NCBI RefSeq assembly: GCF_016598615.1 | Contig: NZ_CP066831.1 | Coordinates: forward strand, 6,820,001 to 6,884,000 | Direction: 5' to 3' | Source of the DNA: Streptomyces liliifuscus | GTDB lineage: Bacteria > Actinomycetota > Actinomycetes > Streptomycetales > Streptomycetaceae | DNA length: 64,000 nt | Shown here: positions 32,173-40,634 of the stretch, in pieces | Layout: each line of letters starts with the position of its first letter | Numbering within the stretch: the stretch's first letter is position 1 | Translations under genes and position numbers: made by a program | Notes under the pieces: model-generated | Told to the model about the DNA's origin: nothing | The model's database searches: none | What the model saw: only the letters and a program-made list of their open reading frames with translations

Positions 32173-32430
32173 TCAGCCGTAGACGATGCGGCGCAGCTGT
32201 CTGAGCGTGAGCTCGGGCGGTGCGACCGCGCGGTACTTCAGGTCCGCCGCGATCCGTTCGAAGATCGTCGAGTTCACCAGTCCCTGAGCCTGGAGCTCGC
32301 GATGGCGGCGACGGACGTAGTCGTCGGTCGCCTCGTCGAAGTAGGCGAGGACGTCCTGGATCACCCGCAGTGCCTCGCCCCGGCTGAGGGGCGAGGAGCG
32401 CGTCAGATGATCAACAAGTTCGTCGTGCAC
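32173..32430 (-). CDS. Small conserved actinobacterial protein
   Basis: 85 residues from GTG at 32430. Sequence MHDELVDHLTRSSPLSRGEA... VIQDVLAYFDEATDDYVRRRHRELQAQGLVNSTIFERI... LRQLRRIVYG, compact and helical. I recall this as a strongly conserved small family in actinobacteria, but not its function. It follows 76 bp upstream of glmS on the same strand and may be co-transcribed. The 76-bp gap carries a short direct repeat of GTTCAGTC/GTTCGGTC units (about 32111-32140). Confidence 0.65.
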   Translation of the reverse strand: MHDELVDHLTRSSPLSRGEALRVIQDVLAYFDEATDDYVRRRHRELQAQGLVNSTIFERIAADLKYRAVAPPELTLRQLRRIVYG

Positions 32431-32578
32431 CCGTCGATCCTGAGGTAAAGCGCTGGCAATCGCAAGAATCCTGCCCGATTTCGGGCAAGAGGCTGTTGAA
32501 ACTCTTATGGGGGGCTGTTCGGGGCCTGTTCATCCTGTGGCCCGCGGTGCGATGGTTGCCAGGAGCACCTTTTCGGCC

Positions 32579-34168
32579 ATGGACACTCCACGCATGGGCG
32601 TACCGGAGCAGCTCGCCGCGCGCATGAGCATGGCCGAGCAGCACGAATACCTTCGCGCCAGATTCTCGCGGCGCACGATGATCAGGGGCGGCGCCGTCAC
32701 ACTGGGCGCCGTCGCGGGCGGGGCCTTCGTGCCCGGCGCCGTCGCACAGGCCGCGACGAAGACCTCCGTACCGACGCGGGCCGCCGCGCGCACCGAGAGT
32801 GTCGACGGCGCGCTCGTCGCCCCCTTCGGCCGCCACCTCGCCTGGGGCAGCGACCCCCGTACGGAGATCACCGTCTCCTGGCAGGTCCCGGTCGCGGTGA
32901 AGAAACCATTCGTCCGCATCGGCGCCCACCCCTGGGACCTCTCCCACAAGATCGACGCCGAGGTCCGCACGCTCTTCACGCCGGCCGGCGTCGGCGCGAG
33001 CGGCAACCACACCCAGTACTACGTGCACGCCGAGCTCACCCACCTGCGGCCCGGCCGGACGTACTACTACGGAGTCGGCCACGCGGGCTTCGACCCGGCC
33101 GAGGCACATCTGCTCGGCACGCTCGGCACCTTCACCACCGCCCCCGCGCACAAGGAGCCGTTCACCTTCACGGCCTTCGGCGACGAGGGCGTCAGCTACC
33201 ACGGCCTCGCCAACAACAGCCTGCTGCTCGGCCAGAACCCGGCCTTCCACCTGCACGCCGGGGACATCGCGTACGCCGACCCGGCCGGTGCGGGCCAGAG
33301 CGCCGACGCCGGGTTCGACTCGCGCGTCTGGGACCAGTTCCTCGCGCAGACCGAGTCGGTCGCCAAGTCCGTCCCGTGGATGCCGGCCTACGGCAACCAC
33401 GACATGGAGGCCTGGTACTCGCCCAACGGCTACGGCGGCGAGGACGCCCGCTGGAACCTTCCGGACAACGGCCCCGACAAGAAGAACCTGCCGGGCGTCT
33501 ACTCCTTCGTCTACGGCAACACGGCGGTCATCTCGCTCGACGCCAACGACATCTCCTTCGAGATCCCGGCCAACCTGGGGATCTCCGGCGGTACGCAGAC
33601 CAAGTGGCTGGAGGCGCAGCTGAAGAAGTACCGCGCCTCCAAGGACGTCGACTTCGTCGTCGTCTTCTTCCACCACTGCGCCTACTGCACCTCCACCGCG
33701 CACGCCTCGGAGGGGGGTGTGCGCCAGGAGTGGGTGCCGCTGTTCGAGAAGTACACGGTGGATCTCGTCATCAACGGCCACAACCACCAGTACGAGCGCA
33801 CGGACGTCATCAAGGCGGGCAAGGTCGCCAAGAAGCTTCCGATCGGCGGTACGGCGTATCCCGAGACGGACGGTGTGGTGTACGTGACGGCGGGGGCGGC
33901 CGGGCGCAGCCTGTACGCGTTCACCGCGCCGCTGTCGTACGAGGGGCATGAGAACGAGGTCGAGTCCGTCGCCTCCTTCGTCAATACGAAGGGTGGCAAG
34001 GTCAACGAGACCGTTGCGTGGTCTCGGGTGCGGTATCTCGACTACTCGTTCCTGCGTGTCGATGTGACGCCGGCGTCGAAGGGGCGTACTGCCACGTTGA
34101 AGGTGCGGGGGATCGCCGAGACCGGCGAGGAGGTTGACCACTTCACTGTGGCGCGGCGGGTTCGGTGA
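32579..34168 (+). CDS. Tat-exported purple acid phosphatase-like metallophosphoesterase
   Basis: 529 residues from ATG at 32579; ATG choices 32552 and later M6 are possible. A twin-arginine signal (FSRRTMIRGG then hydrophobic Ala/Gly) ends in a cleavage-type AQA. A fibronectin-like N-terminal domain (about 60-150) is followed by the calcineurin-type core: FTAFGDEG, HAGDIAYAD, AYGNHDME, FFHHCAY and GHNHQYER, the metal ligands of purple acid phosphatases. It should release phosphate from esters outside the cell. Divergent to the small protein gene. No PHO box was identified. Confidence 0.88.
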   Translation: MDTPRMGVPEQLAARMSMAEQHEYLRARFSRRTMIRGGAVTLGAVAGGAFVPGAVAQAATKTSVPTRAAARTESVDGALVAPFGRHLAWGSDPRTEITVSWQVPVAVKKPFVRIGAHPWDLSHKIDAEVRTLFTPAGVGASGNHTQYYVHAELTHLRPGRTYYYGVGHAGFDPAEAHLLGTLGTFTTAPAHKEPFTFTAFGDEGVSYHGLANNSLLLGQNPAFHLHAGDIAYADPAGAGQSADAGFDSRVWDQFLAQTESVAKSVPWMPAYGNHDMEAWYSPNGYGGEDARWNLPDNGPDKKNLPGVYSFVYGNTAVISLDANDISFEIPANLGISGGTQTKWLEAQLKKYRASKDVDFVVVFFHHCAYCTSTAHASEGGVRQEWVPLFEKYTVDLVINGHNHQYERTDVIKAGKVAKKLPIGGTAYPETDGVVYVTAGAAGRSLYAFTAPLSYEGHENEVESVASFVNTKGGKVNETVAWSRVRYLDYSFLRVDVTPASKGRTATLKVRGIAETGEEVDHFTVARRVR

Positions 34169-34208
34169 CCTGTTTGTGGGGCGGCGGGTGTGATTGCGGG
34201 TGCGGGTC

Positions 34209-34243
34209 CGGTGGGGGCTTGTCGCGCAGTTCCCCGCGCCCCT
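34209..34243. repeat. Dispersed intergenic repeat, copy 7
   Basis: CGGTGGGGGCTTGTCGCGCA followed by GTTCCCCGCGCCCCT, directly next to the terminator below. Confidence 0.8.
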
Positions 34244-34290
34244 AAAGGAAGGCGCCCGCGAACCCCTCGGGGGCGCGGGCGCCTTCCTTT
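34244..34290. terminator. Perfect 17-bp bidirectional terminator
   Basis: AAAGGAAGGCGCCCGCG and its exact complement with a 13-base loop, giving U-rich ends on both strands. Between two convergent genes. Confidence 0.9.
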
Positions 34291-34296
34291 GCAGGG

Positions 34297-35175
34297 CTAC
34301 ATGCCCCTCAGTACCGCCTGTTTGGCCAGGGTGAATTCCTCGTCCGTGAGGATGCCGGACTTGTGTAGGTCGCCGAGTTCTCGGAGGCGGCGCAGGAGGG
34401 CGTCGTGGTCGGCCTCCGGGGGTGGGTCCGGGGCGGCGGTGAGTTGGCTGGGTGGGGTGTCCGTGGTGGACGGGGCCGACGGGTGGGGGAGGCGGGCCTG
34501 TACCGCCGCCGCGACCAGGGCCATCAGGGGATCCTTCTTGAAGCCCCACAGGTCCACGGAGTTGGGGTCGTACTTCGGCGGGGCCTTCGTGGGCGCGCCC
34601 CGGACGGTGAAGCGCAGGAAGCCGTTCTCCAGGCCGACCGCGGGATGCCACTCCACGGACTGGATGTCGGCCAGGGCGAGCGTGCGGGCGCCGGCGGCCG
34701 ACTTGGCCTCCTCCGTCTTCCAGTTCCACTCCAGGCGGATGTTCTCCCCGTCGAAGCTCGCGGTGCCGTCGCCCGCGGAGACCGACAGGGGCACCGCGGG
34801 CCCCGGCAGCAGATAGCGGTCGACGGCGGTGGTGGGCACCTCGTCCAGGAGCAGCGCGTTGCGGATCTCGTCCACGAAGTACTCGGCGACGCCGTAGCGG
34901 TCCGAGTCGACGGTCATCTGGTAGGGGTCGGAGGAGTCCGTGAGTCTGCCGCCGGTCGCGTGCAGCAGCGGGTCGGCGCCGTCGCGCAGCCGGAGCCTGA
35001 GCCGCCCGGTCTTCTTGCCCTGCTCGAACGAGATCCCCGCCAACGCGCCCAGTGGGACCGCGAGTTCGCCCAACGTCTTGCGCAGCAGGCCCACGTTCTT
35101 GTCACGGCCGGGCACGAGCCGCAGGGCGTCGCCGTCGAAGGTCCACGTGCCGTCCCGTTGGATGATTTCCGCCAT
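34297..35175 (-). CDS. DUF4429/SHOCT-domain protein
   Basis: 292 residues from ATG at 35175; an upstream in-frame extension is unlikely. Two DUF4429-type domains, the first residues about 5-105 (GTWTFDGDALRLVPG, LGELAVPLGALAGISFE) and the second about 125-225 (TASFDGENIRLEWNW, LALADIQSVEW). The C-terminus, LLRRLRELGDLHKSGILTDEEFTLAKQAVL, is a SHOCT oligomerisation domain. Cytoplasmic by sequence, function unknown. Divergent from the hexosaminidase with a dre-type site in the 62-bp gap. Confidence 0.85.
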   Translation of the reverse strand: MAEIIQRDGTWTFDGDALRLVPGRDKNVGLLRKTLGELAVPLGALAGISFEQGKKTGRLRLRLRDGADPLLHATGGRLTDSSDPYQMTVDSDRYGVAEYFVDEIRNALLLDEVPTTAVDRYLLPGPAVPLSVSAGDGTASFDGENIRLEWNWKTEEAKSAAGARTLALADIQSVEWHPAVGLENGFLRFTVRGAPTKAPPKYDPNSVDLWGFKKDPLMALVAAAVQARLPHPSAPSTTDTPPSQLTAAPDPPPEADHDALLRRLRELGDLHKSGILTDEEFTLAKQAVLRGM

Positions 35176-35206
35176 GAGGGGGATTGTTTCACCGGCAGTG
35201 CGGGAG

Positions 35207-35222
35207 AGTGGTCTATACCCAT
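35207..35222. promoter_or_regulatory. DasR-type (dre) site upstream of hexosaminidase
   Basis: AGTGGTCTATACCCAT closely fits the dre consensus ACTGGTCTAGACCACT. It lies 16-31 bp before the hexosaminidase start codon, between divergent genes, where a bound repressor would block the promoter or initiation. Confidence 0.75.
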
Positions 35223-35237
35223 TCGAAGGGAGCGCAT

Positions 35238-36833
35238 GTGAGACAGCACAGAACGCCCCGACTCCTCGGTACGCTGCTGCTCGTGGTGGCTGCAGGTATC
35301 TCCGTCGCCGGCGCGGCACCGTCCGCCGCCGGCCGAACCGCTACCCCGCTCGGCCAGGTGATCCCGGCCCCCGCCTCTGTCGACGCGGGCGGATCCCCGT
35401 ACCGGATCACCAGCAGTACGCGCATTCGTGTGGACGACTCGCGGGAGGGCCGCCGCATCGGCTCGTATCTCGCGGACGTCCTGCGGCCCTCCACCGGCTA
35501 TCGGCTGCCGGTCACCGACGACGGCGGCCGCGATGGCATTCGGCTCCAGCTCAGCCGCAAGGACTCCGCGCTCGGTGCGGAGGGCTACCGGCTGCAGAGC
35601 GGCAAGGGCGCCGTCACCATCACGGCCCGGGAGCCCGCCGGGCTCTTCCACGGCGTGCAGACCCTGCGCCAGCTCCTGCCGGCCGCGGTCGAGAAGGACT
35701 CCGTACAGCCCGGACCCTGGGCGGTCGCCGGCGGCACCATCACCGACACGCCCCGCTACGGCTACCGCGGCGCGATGCTCGACGTCTCCCGGCACTTCTT
35801 CGGCGTTGACCAAGTCAAGCGCTACATCGACCAGTTGGCGCTCTACAAGGTCAACACGCTGCACCTCCACCTCAGCGACGACCAGGGCTGGCGGATCGCG
35901 ATCGACTCCTGGCCGCGGCTCGCCTCGTACGGCGGGTCCACACAGGTCGGCGGCGGAGCGGGTGGCTTCTACACGAAGGCCCAGTACAAGGAGATCGTCC
36001 GGTACGCCTCTTCGCGCTTCCTCGAGGTCGTGCCCGAGATCGACATGCCCGGCCACACCAACGCGGCGCTCGCCTCGTACGCGGAGCTGAACTGCGACGG
36101 GGTCGCGCCGCCGCTCTACACCGGCACCGAGGTCGGCTTCAGTTCGCTGTGCGTGGGCAAGCCGGTGACGTACGACTTCGTGGACGACGTGATCCGTGAG
36201 CTGGCCGCGATCACGCCCGGCAGGTACATCCACATCGGCGGCGACGAGGCGCACTCGACGCCCCACGAGGACTTCGTGGAGTTCATGACCAAGGTCCAGC
36301 CGGTCGTCGCCAAGTACGGGAAGAAGGTCATGGGCTGGCACCAGCTGACCGGGGCGAGCCCCGCGAAGGGCGCGCTGGCCCAGTACTGGGGTCTGGACGA
36401 CACGAACGCCGCCGAGAAGGAGCAGGTCGCGGCGGCCGCGCGGAACGGGACCGGGCTGGTCCTGTCGCCCGCCGACCGGGTGTACCTCGACATGAAGTAC
36501 AACGCCGACACCCCGCTCGGCCTGGACTGGGCCGGACTGGTGGAGGTCAAGCGGTCGTACGACTGGGATCCCGGCAACTACCTCGCGGGCGTGCCCGGTT
36601 CGGCGGTCCGGGGTGTCGAGGCACCGCTGTGGACGGAGACCCTCTCGACCTCGGCGAACCTCGACTACATGGCGTTCCCGCGGCTGCCCGGGGTGGCCGA
36701 GCTCGGCTGGTCGCCCGCGGCCACGCACGACTGGGACACGTACAAGGTGCGGCTCGCGGCACAGGCGCCGCGGTGGGACGCGATGGGGACCGGCTACTAC
36801 CGGTCGTCGCAAGTCCCCTGGCCCGCAGAGTAG
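35238..36833 (+). CDS. GH20 beta-N-acetylhexosaminidase
   Basis: 531 residues from GTG at 35238 with GAAGGGAG five bases away. Signal peptide (LLGTLLLVVAAGISVAGAAPSAAG), N-terminal alpha/beta domain to about residue 165, then the GH20 barrel. Catalytic pair Asp336-Glu337 in HIGGDEAH; the conserved Trp-rich pocket (WGL, WDPGNY, EAPLWTE) is present. It removes terminal GlcNAc from chitobiose outside the cell, feeding uptake and DasR signalling. The dre-type site upstream agrees with that role. Confidence 0.94.
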   Translation: MRQHRTPRLLGTLLLVVAAGISVAGAAPSAAGRTATPLGQVIPAPASVDAGGSPYRITSSTRIRVDDSREGRRIGSYLADVLRPSTGYRLPVTDDGGRDGIRLQLSRKDSALGAEGYRLQSGKGAVTITAREPAGLFHGVQTLRQLLPAAVEKDSVQPGPWAVAGGTITDTPRYGYRGAMLDVSRHFFGVDQVKRYIDQLALYKVNTLHLHLSDDQGWRIAIDSWPRLASYGGSTQVGGGAGGFYTKAQYKEIVRYASSRFLEVVPEIDMPGHTNAALASYAELNCDGVAPPLYTGTEVGFSSLCVGKPVTYDFVDDVIRELAAITPGRYIHIGGDEAHSTPHEDFVEFMTKVQPVVAKYGKKVMGWHQLTGASPAKGALAQYWGLDDTNAAEKEQVAAAARNGTGLVLSPADRVYLDMKYNADTPLGLDWAGLVEVKRSYDWDPGNYLAGVPGSAVRGVEAPLWTETLSTSANLDYMAFPRLPGVAELGWSPAATHDWDTYKVRLAAQAPRWDAMGTGYYRSSQVPWPAE

Positions 36834-36887
36834 TTGAACCCGGCAGGTTGAGGCCCGACGGGCTGATGCCGGACAGGTGAACACGGC

Positions 36888-36926
36888 GGCGGGCGCCCCC
36901 TGGGACCGTTCTGGGGGACGCCCGCC
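36888..36926. terminator. Hairpin terminator
   Basis: GGCGGGCGCCCCC pairs with GGGGGACGCCCGCC (one bulged A) around a 12-base loop, between the convergent hexosaminidase and desD genes. Confidence 0.8.
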
Positions 36927-36964
36927 TGCTTGTGGGAGCTGTAAGTCGGTGAGCGGGTCCGTGC

Positions 36965-38779
36965 TTACAGCCCGGCGATGGGGTTCTTCAGGTTCCCGAC
37001 GAGCTGGAGGGCTCCGGCGGGGTCGGCGAGATCCACCATCTGTTCGTTGTCGCGCAGTTGGAGACGGTTGAGGCAGGACAGCGAGAACTCGGGCGCGAAC
37101 ATGTCGTACTGCTTGAACTTGTCCGCGAGTTCGGGTGTGGCCGCCTGGTAGTCGCGTACGCAGTCGGCGACCGTCTGCCAGAAGTCGTCCTCCTCCAGGA
37201 CGCCCTCGCTCGCCAGGTTCGCGGCGAGGAAGCGGAAGAAGCAGTCGAAGACGTCCGTGAAGATCGACAGGAGTTTTTTGTCCTCGGGCACGTCGACGCG
37301 CAGCCGCTCGACCGTCGGCGGCAGCACCGCGTCCGGGTCCATGACGGCGATCTCCTCGGCGATGTCCTTGTAGATCGCCCGCTCCACGACACCGTCCTTG
37401 AGTACGAGGATGACGTTCTCGCCGTGCGGCATGAACACCAGGTCGTACGCGTAGAAGCTGTGCAGCAGCGGGGTGAAGTAGGCCCGCAGATAGCGGCGCA
37501 GCCACTCCACCGGCGTCAGCCCCGAGCGCTCGATCAGCGTGGCCGCGATCGACGCGCCCTCGTGGTCGACATGCACGAGCGAGGCCATGGTGGCGAGCGA
37601 CTCGCCGTCCCGGAGCGAGGGGACCGGGCTCTCGCGCCACAGGGCGGCGAGCATCTTCCGGTACGGGGAGTAGCGGTCGGTGGCGGCCTCGTACTCCAGG
37701 TGCCGGTAGCCGACGGCCGCCCGCTCGCGGATGATCGACAGACCGGTCGACCTCAGCACCGGGTCGTTGTCGATGAGCCCGGCCAGCCAGTCGTTGATGG
37801 CCGGGGTGGCTTCCATGTACGCGGCGGACAGGCCGCGCATGAAGCCCATGTTGATGACCGACAGAGCGGTCTTCACATAGTGCTTCTCGGGCGCGCTCCT
37901 GTTGAAGAACGTCCGGATCGACTGCTGGGCCAGGTACTCGTCGTCGCCCTCGCCCAGGCACACCAGGCGTTTCTGGGCGACCTCGGCGGCGAAGGTGACG
38001 GTGAGCTTGTTCCACCACTGCCAGGGGTGGACCGGGATGAACAGGAAGTCCGCCGGGTCCAACTCCTGGGCGCGCAGGGTGTCGTTGAACCGCGCGACCG
38101 TCTCCTCGCCCAGCTCGTCGCGCAGGAAGGACTCGTACTCGATGCCCACGCCCGCGGTGAAGGCGGCGCGCGAGCGGTGCGCGGCCAGCCAGACCAGCCG
38201 TACGGGGCTGGCCGTCTCCGGCGCGTACGAGAGGTACTCGTGGACCCCGAAGCCCAGTCGCCCGTTGTTGGCGACGAAGCAGGGGTGGCCCTCGGTCATG
38301 CCCGTCTCGATCTCCTGGAAGCCGCTTTTCGCGAGCTCGGCGGAGGTGAGCTGGGGCTTGGTGAGCTTGTAGCAGGTGCCGGCGAGGGTGGAGGAGATCT
38401 CCTCCAGGTAGACCGGGAGAACCTCGTCGCTCAGACCGAGCGCGCCCTTCAGCTCGATGAAGAAGTCCAGGGCGTGCAGGGGGAGTTCGCCGCCGTTCCG
38501 GTGGCGGGTGATCGACTCGGCGTCGACCTGCCAGTGGTCCAGGGCGCGGCGGGTGGCGGTGAACCGGTAGCGGGTCAGGCCGTCGTCACTGCGGATGGCG
38601 TACTCGGCGGGCTTGCCTTCGTTGCCCGCGTTGCCGCCCTCGCCGCCTCCGCCTTCGGTCGGCTCCGGGGTGATCAGCCGTTCGTGGGCGAACTCGGCGA
38701 GGGCCTTGCGGATGAGGAGGCGGTTGGCCCGCGCCCAGCGGTGGGGGGACAGATGTGCCACGGCGTCGGACAGGGTCAC
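36965..38779 (-). CDS. desD: Desferrioxamine synthetase (NIS family)
   Basis: 604 residues from GTG at 38779, overlapping the desC stop as GTGA. IucA/IucC fold; ATP-grasp-like motifs include PVHPWQWWNKL, KTALSVINMGFMRGLS and HGENVILVLKDG. It joins and cyclises N-hydroxy-N-succinyl- or acetyl-cadaverine units to desferrioxamine E/B in the cytoplasm. Last gene of desABCD, the order known for this siderophore in Streptomyces. Length is as expected. Confidence 0.95.
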   Translation of the reverse strand: MTLSDAVAHLSPHRWARANRLLIRKALAEFAHERLITPEPTEGGGGEGGNAGNEGKPAEYAIRSDDGLTRYRFTATRRALDHWQVDAESITRHRNGGELPLHALDFFIELKGALGLSDEVLPVYLEEISSTLAGTCYKLTKPQLTSAELAKSGFQEIETGMTEGHPCFVANNGRLGFGVHEYLSYAPETASPVRLVWLAAHRSRAAFTAGVGIEYESFLRDELGEETVARFNDTLRAQELDPADFLFIPVHPWQWWNKLTVTFAAEVAQKRLVCLGEGDDEYLAQQSIRTFFNRSAPEKHYVKTALSVINMGFMRGLSAAYMEATPAINDWLAGLIDNDPVLRSTGLSIIRERAAVGYRHLEYEAATDRYSPYRKMLAALWRESPVPSLRDGESLATMASLVHVDHEGASIAATLIERSGLTPVEWLRRYLRAYFTPLLHSFYAYDLVFMPHGENVILVLKDGVVERAIYKDIAEEIAVMDPDAVLPPTVERLRVDVPEDKKLLSIFTDVFDCFFRFLAANLASEGVLEEDDFWQTVADCVRDYQAATPELADKFKQYDMFAPEFSLSCLNRLQLRDNEQMVDLADPAGALQLVGNLKNPIAGL

Positions 38780-39351
38780 AGGGAAACTCCTCGGGTGGCC
38801 AGGCTGCGCTTCTTCAAGAAGTGCTCGCGCGTGCAGAAGGACAGCAGCGCGCGCTTCTCCGGCTTGTCGATCTCGCGCGCCGGGACGAAGCCGACGGCCT
38901 CGTTCAGCGCGTGCACTGCCTTGTTGGTGACGTCCGGCTCGACGACGACCCGCCGGGTGCGCGGGTCGGCGAACAGCTCGTCCATCACCGCGGTGATGAC
39001 GGCCCTGGTGAAGCCGTGCACGGGCCGGTCGGTGGGGGCGACCAGGAAGTGCATGCCGACATCACCGGGCTCGGGCTCGTACAGCCCGACCAGTTCGATG
39101 TACCGGGGGTCGTACTTCTCCATCAGGAACGCGGGCCGGCCGTCGTGGAACCCGAGATACGCGTGATGGTGCTCGTTGGCCGTGATGGCCATGTACTCCC
39201 GCTCCACGTCCTGGAGTTTCGCCTCCTGCATCATCCAGAAGGCGGCCTTGGGATGCGTCACCCAGGAGTGCAGCAGCTCGGCGTCCTTGAGGGGGTCGAG
39301 GGGGCGCAGGCTCAGGGTGCCGACGGTGTCGCCGGTTCCGGCGGCGCTCAT
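38776..39351 (-). CDS. desC: Acyltransferase of desferrioxamine synthesis
   Basis: 191 residues from ATG overlapping the desB stop as ATGA. GNAT fold related to IucB/AlcB: LRPLDPLKDAELLHSWV, MHFLVAPTDRPVHGFTRAVI. It succinylates or acetylates N-hydroxycadaverine. Tightly coupled both sides. Confidence 0.95.
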   Translation of the reverse strand: MSAAGTGDTVGTLSLRPLDPLKDAELLHSWVTHPKAAFWMMQEAKLQDVEREYMAITANEHHHAYLGFHDGRPAFLMEKYDPRYIELVGLYEPEPGDVGMHFLVAPTDRPVHGFTRAVITAVMDELFADPRTRRVVVEPDVTNKAVHALNEAVGFVPAREIDKPEKRALLSFCTREHFLKKRSLATRGVSL

Positions 39352-40634
39352 ACGGCGAACTCCTGGAACGCGATGGACTTCTCCACCGGGTAGTACTCGG
39401 TGCCGAGCAGTTCCCGGATGATGTAGGCGTTGCGGTAGGCGCCCATGCCGAGGTCCGGTGAGGTGATCGAGTGGGTGTGGACGCCGGCGTTCTGCAGGAA
39501 GATGCCGCGGCCGGTGGTGTCGATGGCGTAGTTGCGGGCCACGTCGTACTGGCCTTGCTCGTCGTAGACGATGCGGTCGCGGACGGGCCTCAGGAACTCG
39601 GGCTCCACGTACTTGTAGCCGGTCGCGAGAACCAGGCCCTCGGAGTGCAGCTCGTAGTCCTTGCCCTGCTCCTCCTGGCGCAGGCCCAGGGTGTACGCGC
39701 CGTTCTCGTAACTCGCCGTGGAGAGGGCGGAGTTGGTGAGCAGACGGGTGGGGACCGGGCCGCCGAGGTTCTTCTGGTAGAGCAGGTCGAAGATCGAGTC
39801 GATCAGCTCGCCGTCGATGCCCTTGAACAGGCCCTTCTGCTCCGTCTGGAGGCGGTAGCGGGTCTGCTCGGGCAGCGCGTGGAAGTAGTCGATGTACTCC
39901 GGGGAGGTCATCTCCAGCGTCAGCTTGGTGTATTCGAGCGGGAAGAAGCGCGGGGAGCGGGTGACCCAGTTGAGCCGGTAGCCGTGGACGTCGATCTCGC
40001 TCAGCAGGTCGTAGTAGATCTCGGCCGCGGACTGCCCGCTGCCGACCAGCGTGATCGACTTCTTGGCCTGCAGCTCCCGCTTGTGCTGCCGGTAGCGGGA
40101 GTTGTGGATGAAGTCCCCGCCGAGCTCCGCGCAGGCCTCCGGGACGTACGGGGGAGTGCCGGTGCCCAGGACGAGGTGCCGGGCACGGAACACGTCACCG
40201 GCGGTCGTGCGGACGGCGTACACGTCGTCCGCGTACGTCACCTCCGCGACCGTCGTGCTGAAACGGACGCCGGTCAGTTTCGAGGCGGCCCACCGGCAGT
40301 AGTCGTCGTACTCGACGCGCAGCGGATAGAAGTTCTCGCGGATGTAGAACGAGTACAGACGGCCCGATTCCTTGAGGTAGTTGAGGAAGGAGTACGGGGA
40401 CGTCGGGTCGGCCAGGGTGACCAGGTCCGACATGAACGGGGTCTGGAGGTGTGCGCCCTCCAGGAACATCCCGGAGTGCCACTCGAAGTCCGGCTTGGAC
40501 TCCAGGAAGACACCGTCGAGTTCGTCGATCGGCTCGGTGAGGCAGGCGAGGCCGAGGTTGAAGGGGCCGAGCCCGATGCCGATGAAGTCGTGCGTCCGCA
40601 CGGCGGATTCAGCGGGTTCAGGAAGCGCGGTCAA
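39348..40634 (-). CDS. desB: Cadaverine/lysine N-hydroxylase
   Basis: 428 residues from a TTG at 40634, whose GGGAG lies eight bases upstream; its first 17 bases overlap desA. FAD site GIGLGPFNLGLACL near the N-terminus, NADPH site VGSGQSAAEIYYD near residue 190, and C-terminal ATGYKYVEP. Flavin monooxygenase that hydroxylates cadaverine, using NADPH and O2. A TTG start is uncommon but is supported by the overlap. Confidence 0.95.
   Translation of the reverse strand: MTALPEPAESAVRTHDFIGIGLGPFNLGLACLTEPIDELDGVFLESKPDFEWHSGMFLEGAHLQTPFMSDLVTLADPTSPYSFLNYLKESGRLYSFYIRENFYPLRVEYDDYCRWAASKLTGVRFSTTVAEVTYADDVYAVRTTAGDVFRARHLVLGTGTPPYVPEACAELGGDFIHNSRYRQHKRELQAKKSITLVGSGQSAAEIYYDLLSEIDVHGYRLNWVTRSPRFFPLEYTKLTLEMTSPEYIDYFHALPEQTRYRLQTEQKGLFKGIDGELIDSIFDLLYQKNLGGPVPTRLLTNSALSTASYENGAYTLGLRQEEQGKDYELHSEGLVLATGYKYVEPEFLRPVRDRIVYDEQGQYDVARNYAIDTTGRGIFLQNAGVHTHSITSPDLGMGAYRNAYIIRELLGTEYYPVEKSIAFQEFAV

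Noticed and set aside
30135..32204. A 689-residue plus-strand open frame
   Set aside because: Antisense of glmS with no domain resemblance; the glmS frame is unambiguous.
34914..38018. A 1034-residue open frame on the minus strand across the hexosaminidase and desD
   Set aside because: Arg/Gly/Pro-rich shadow of real genes in other frames; the hexosaminidase and desD have clear domains.
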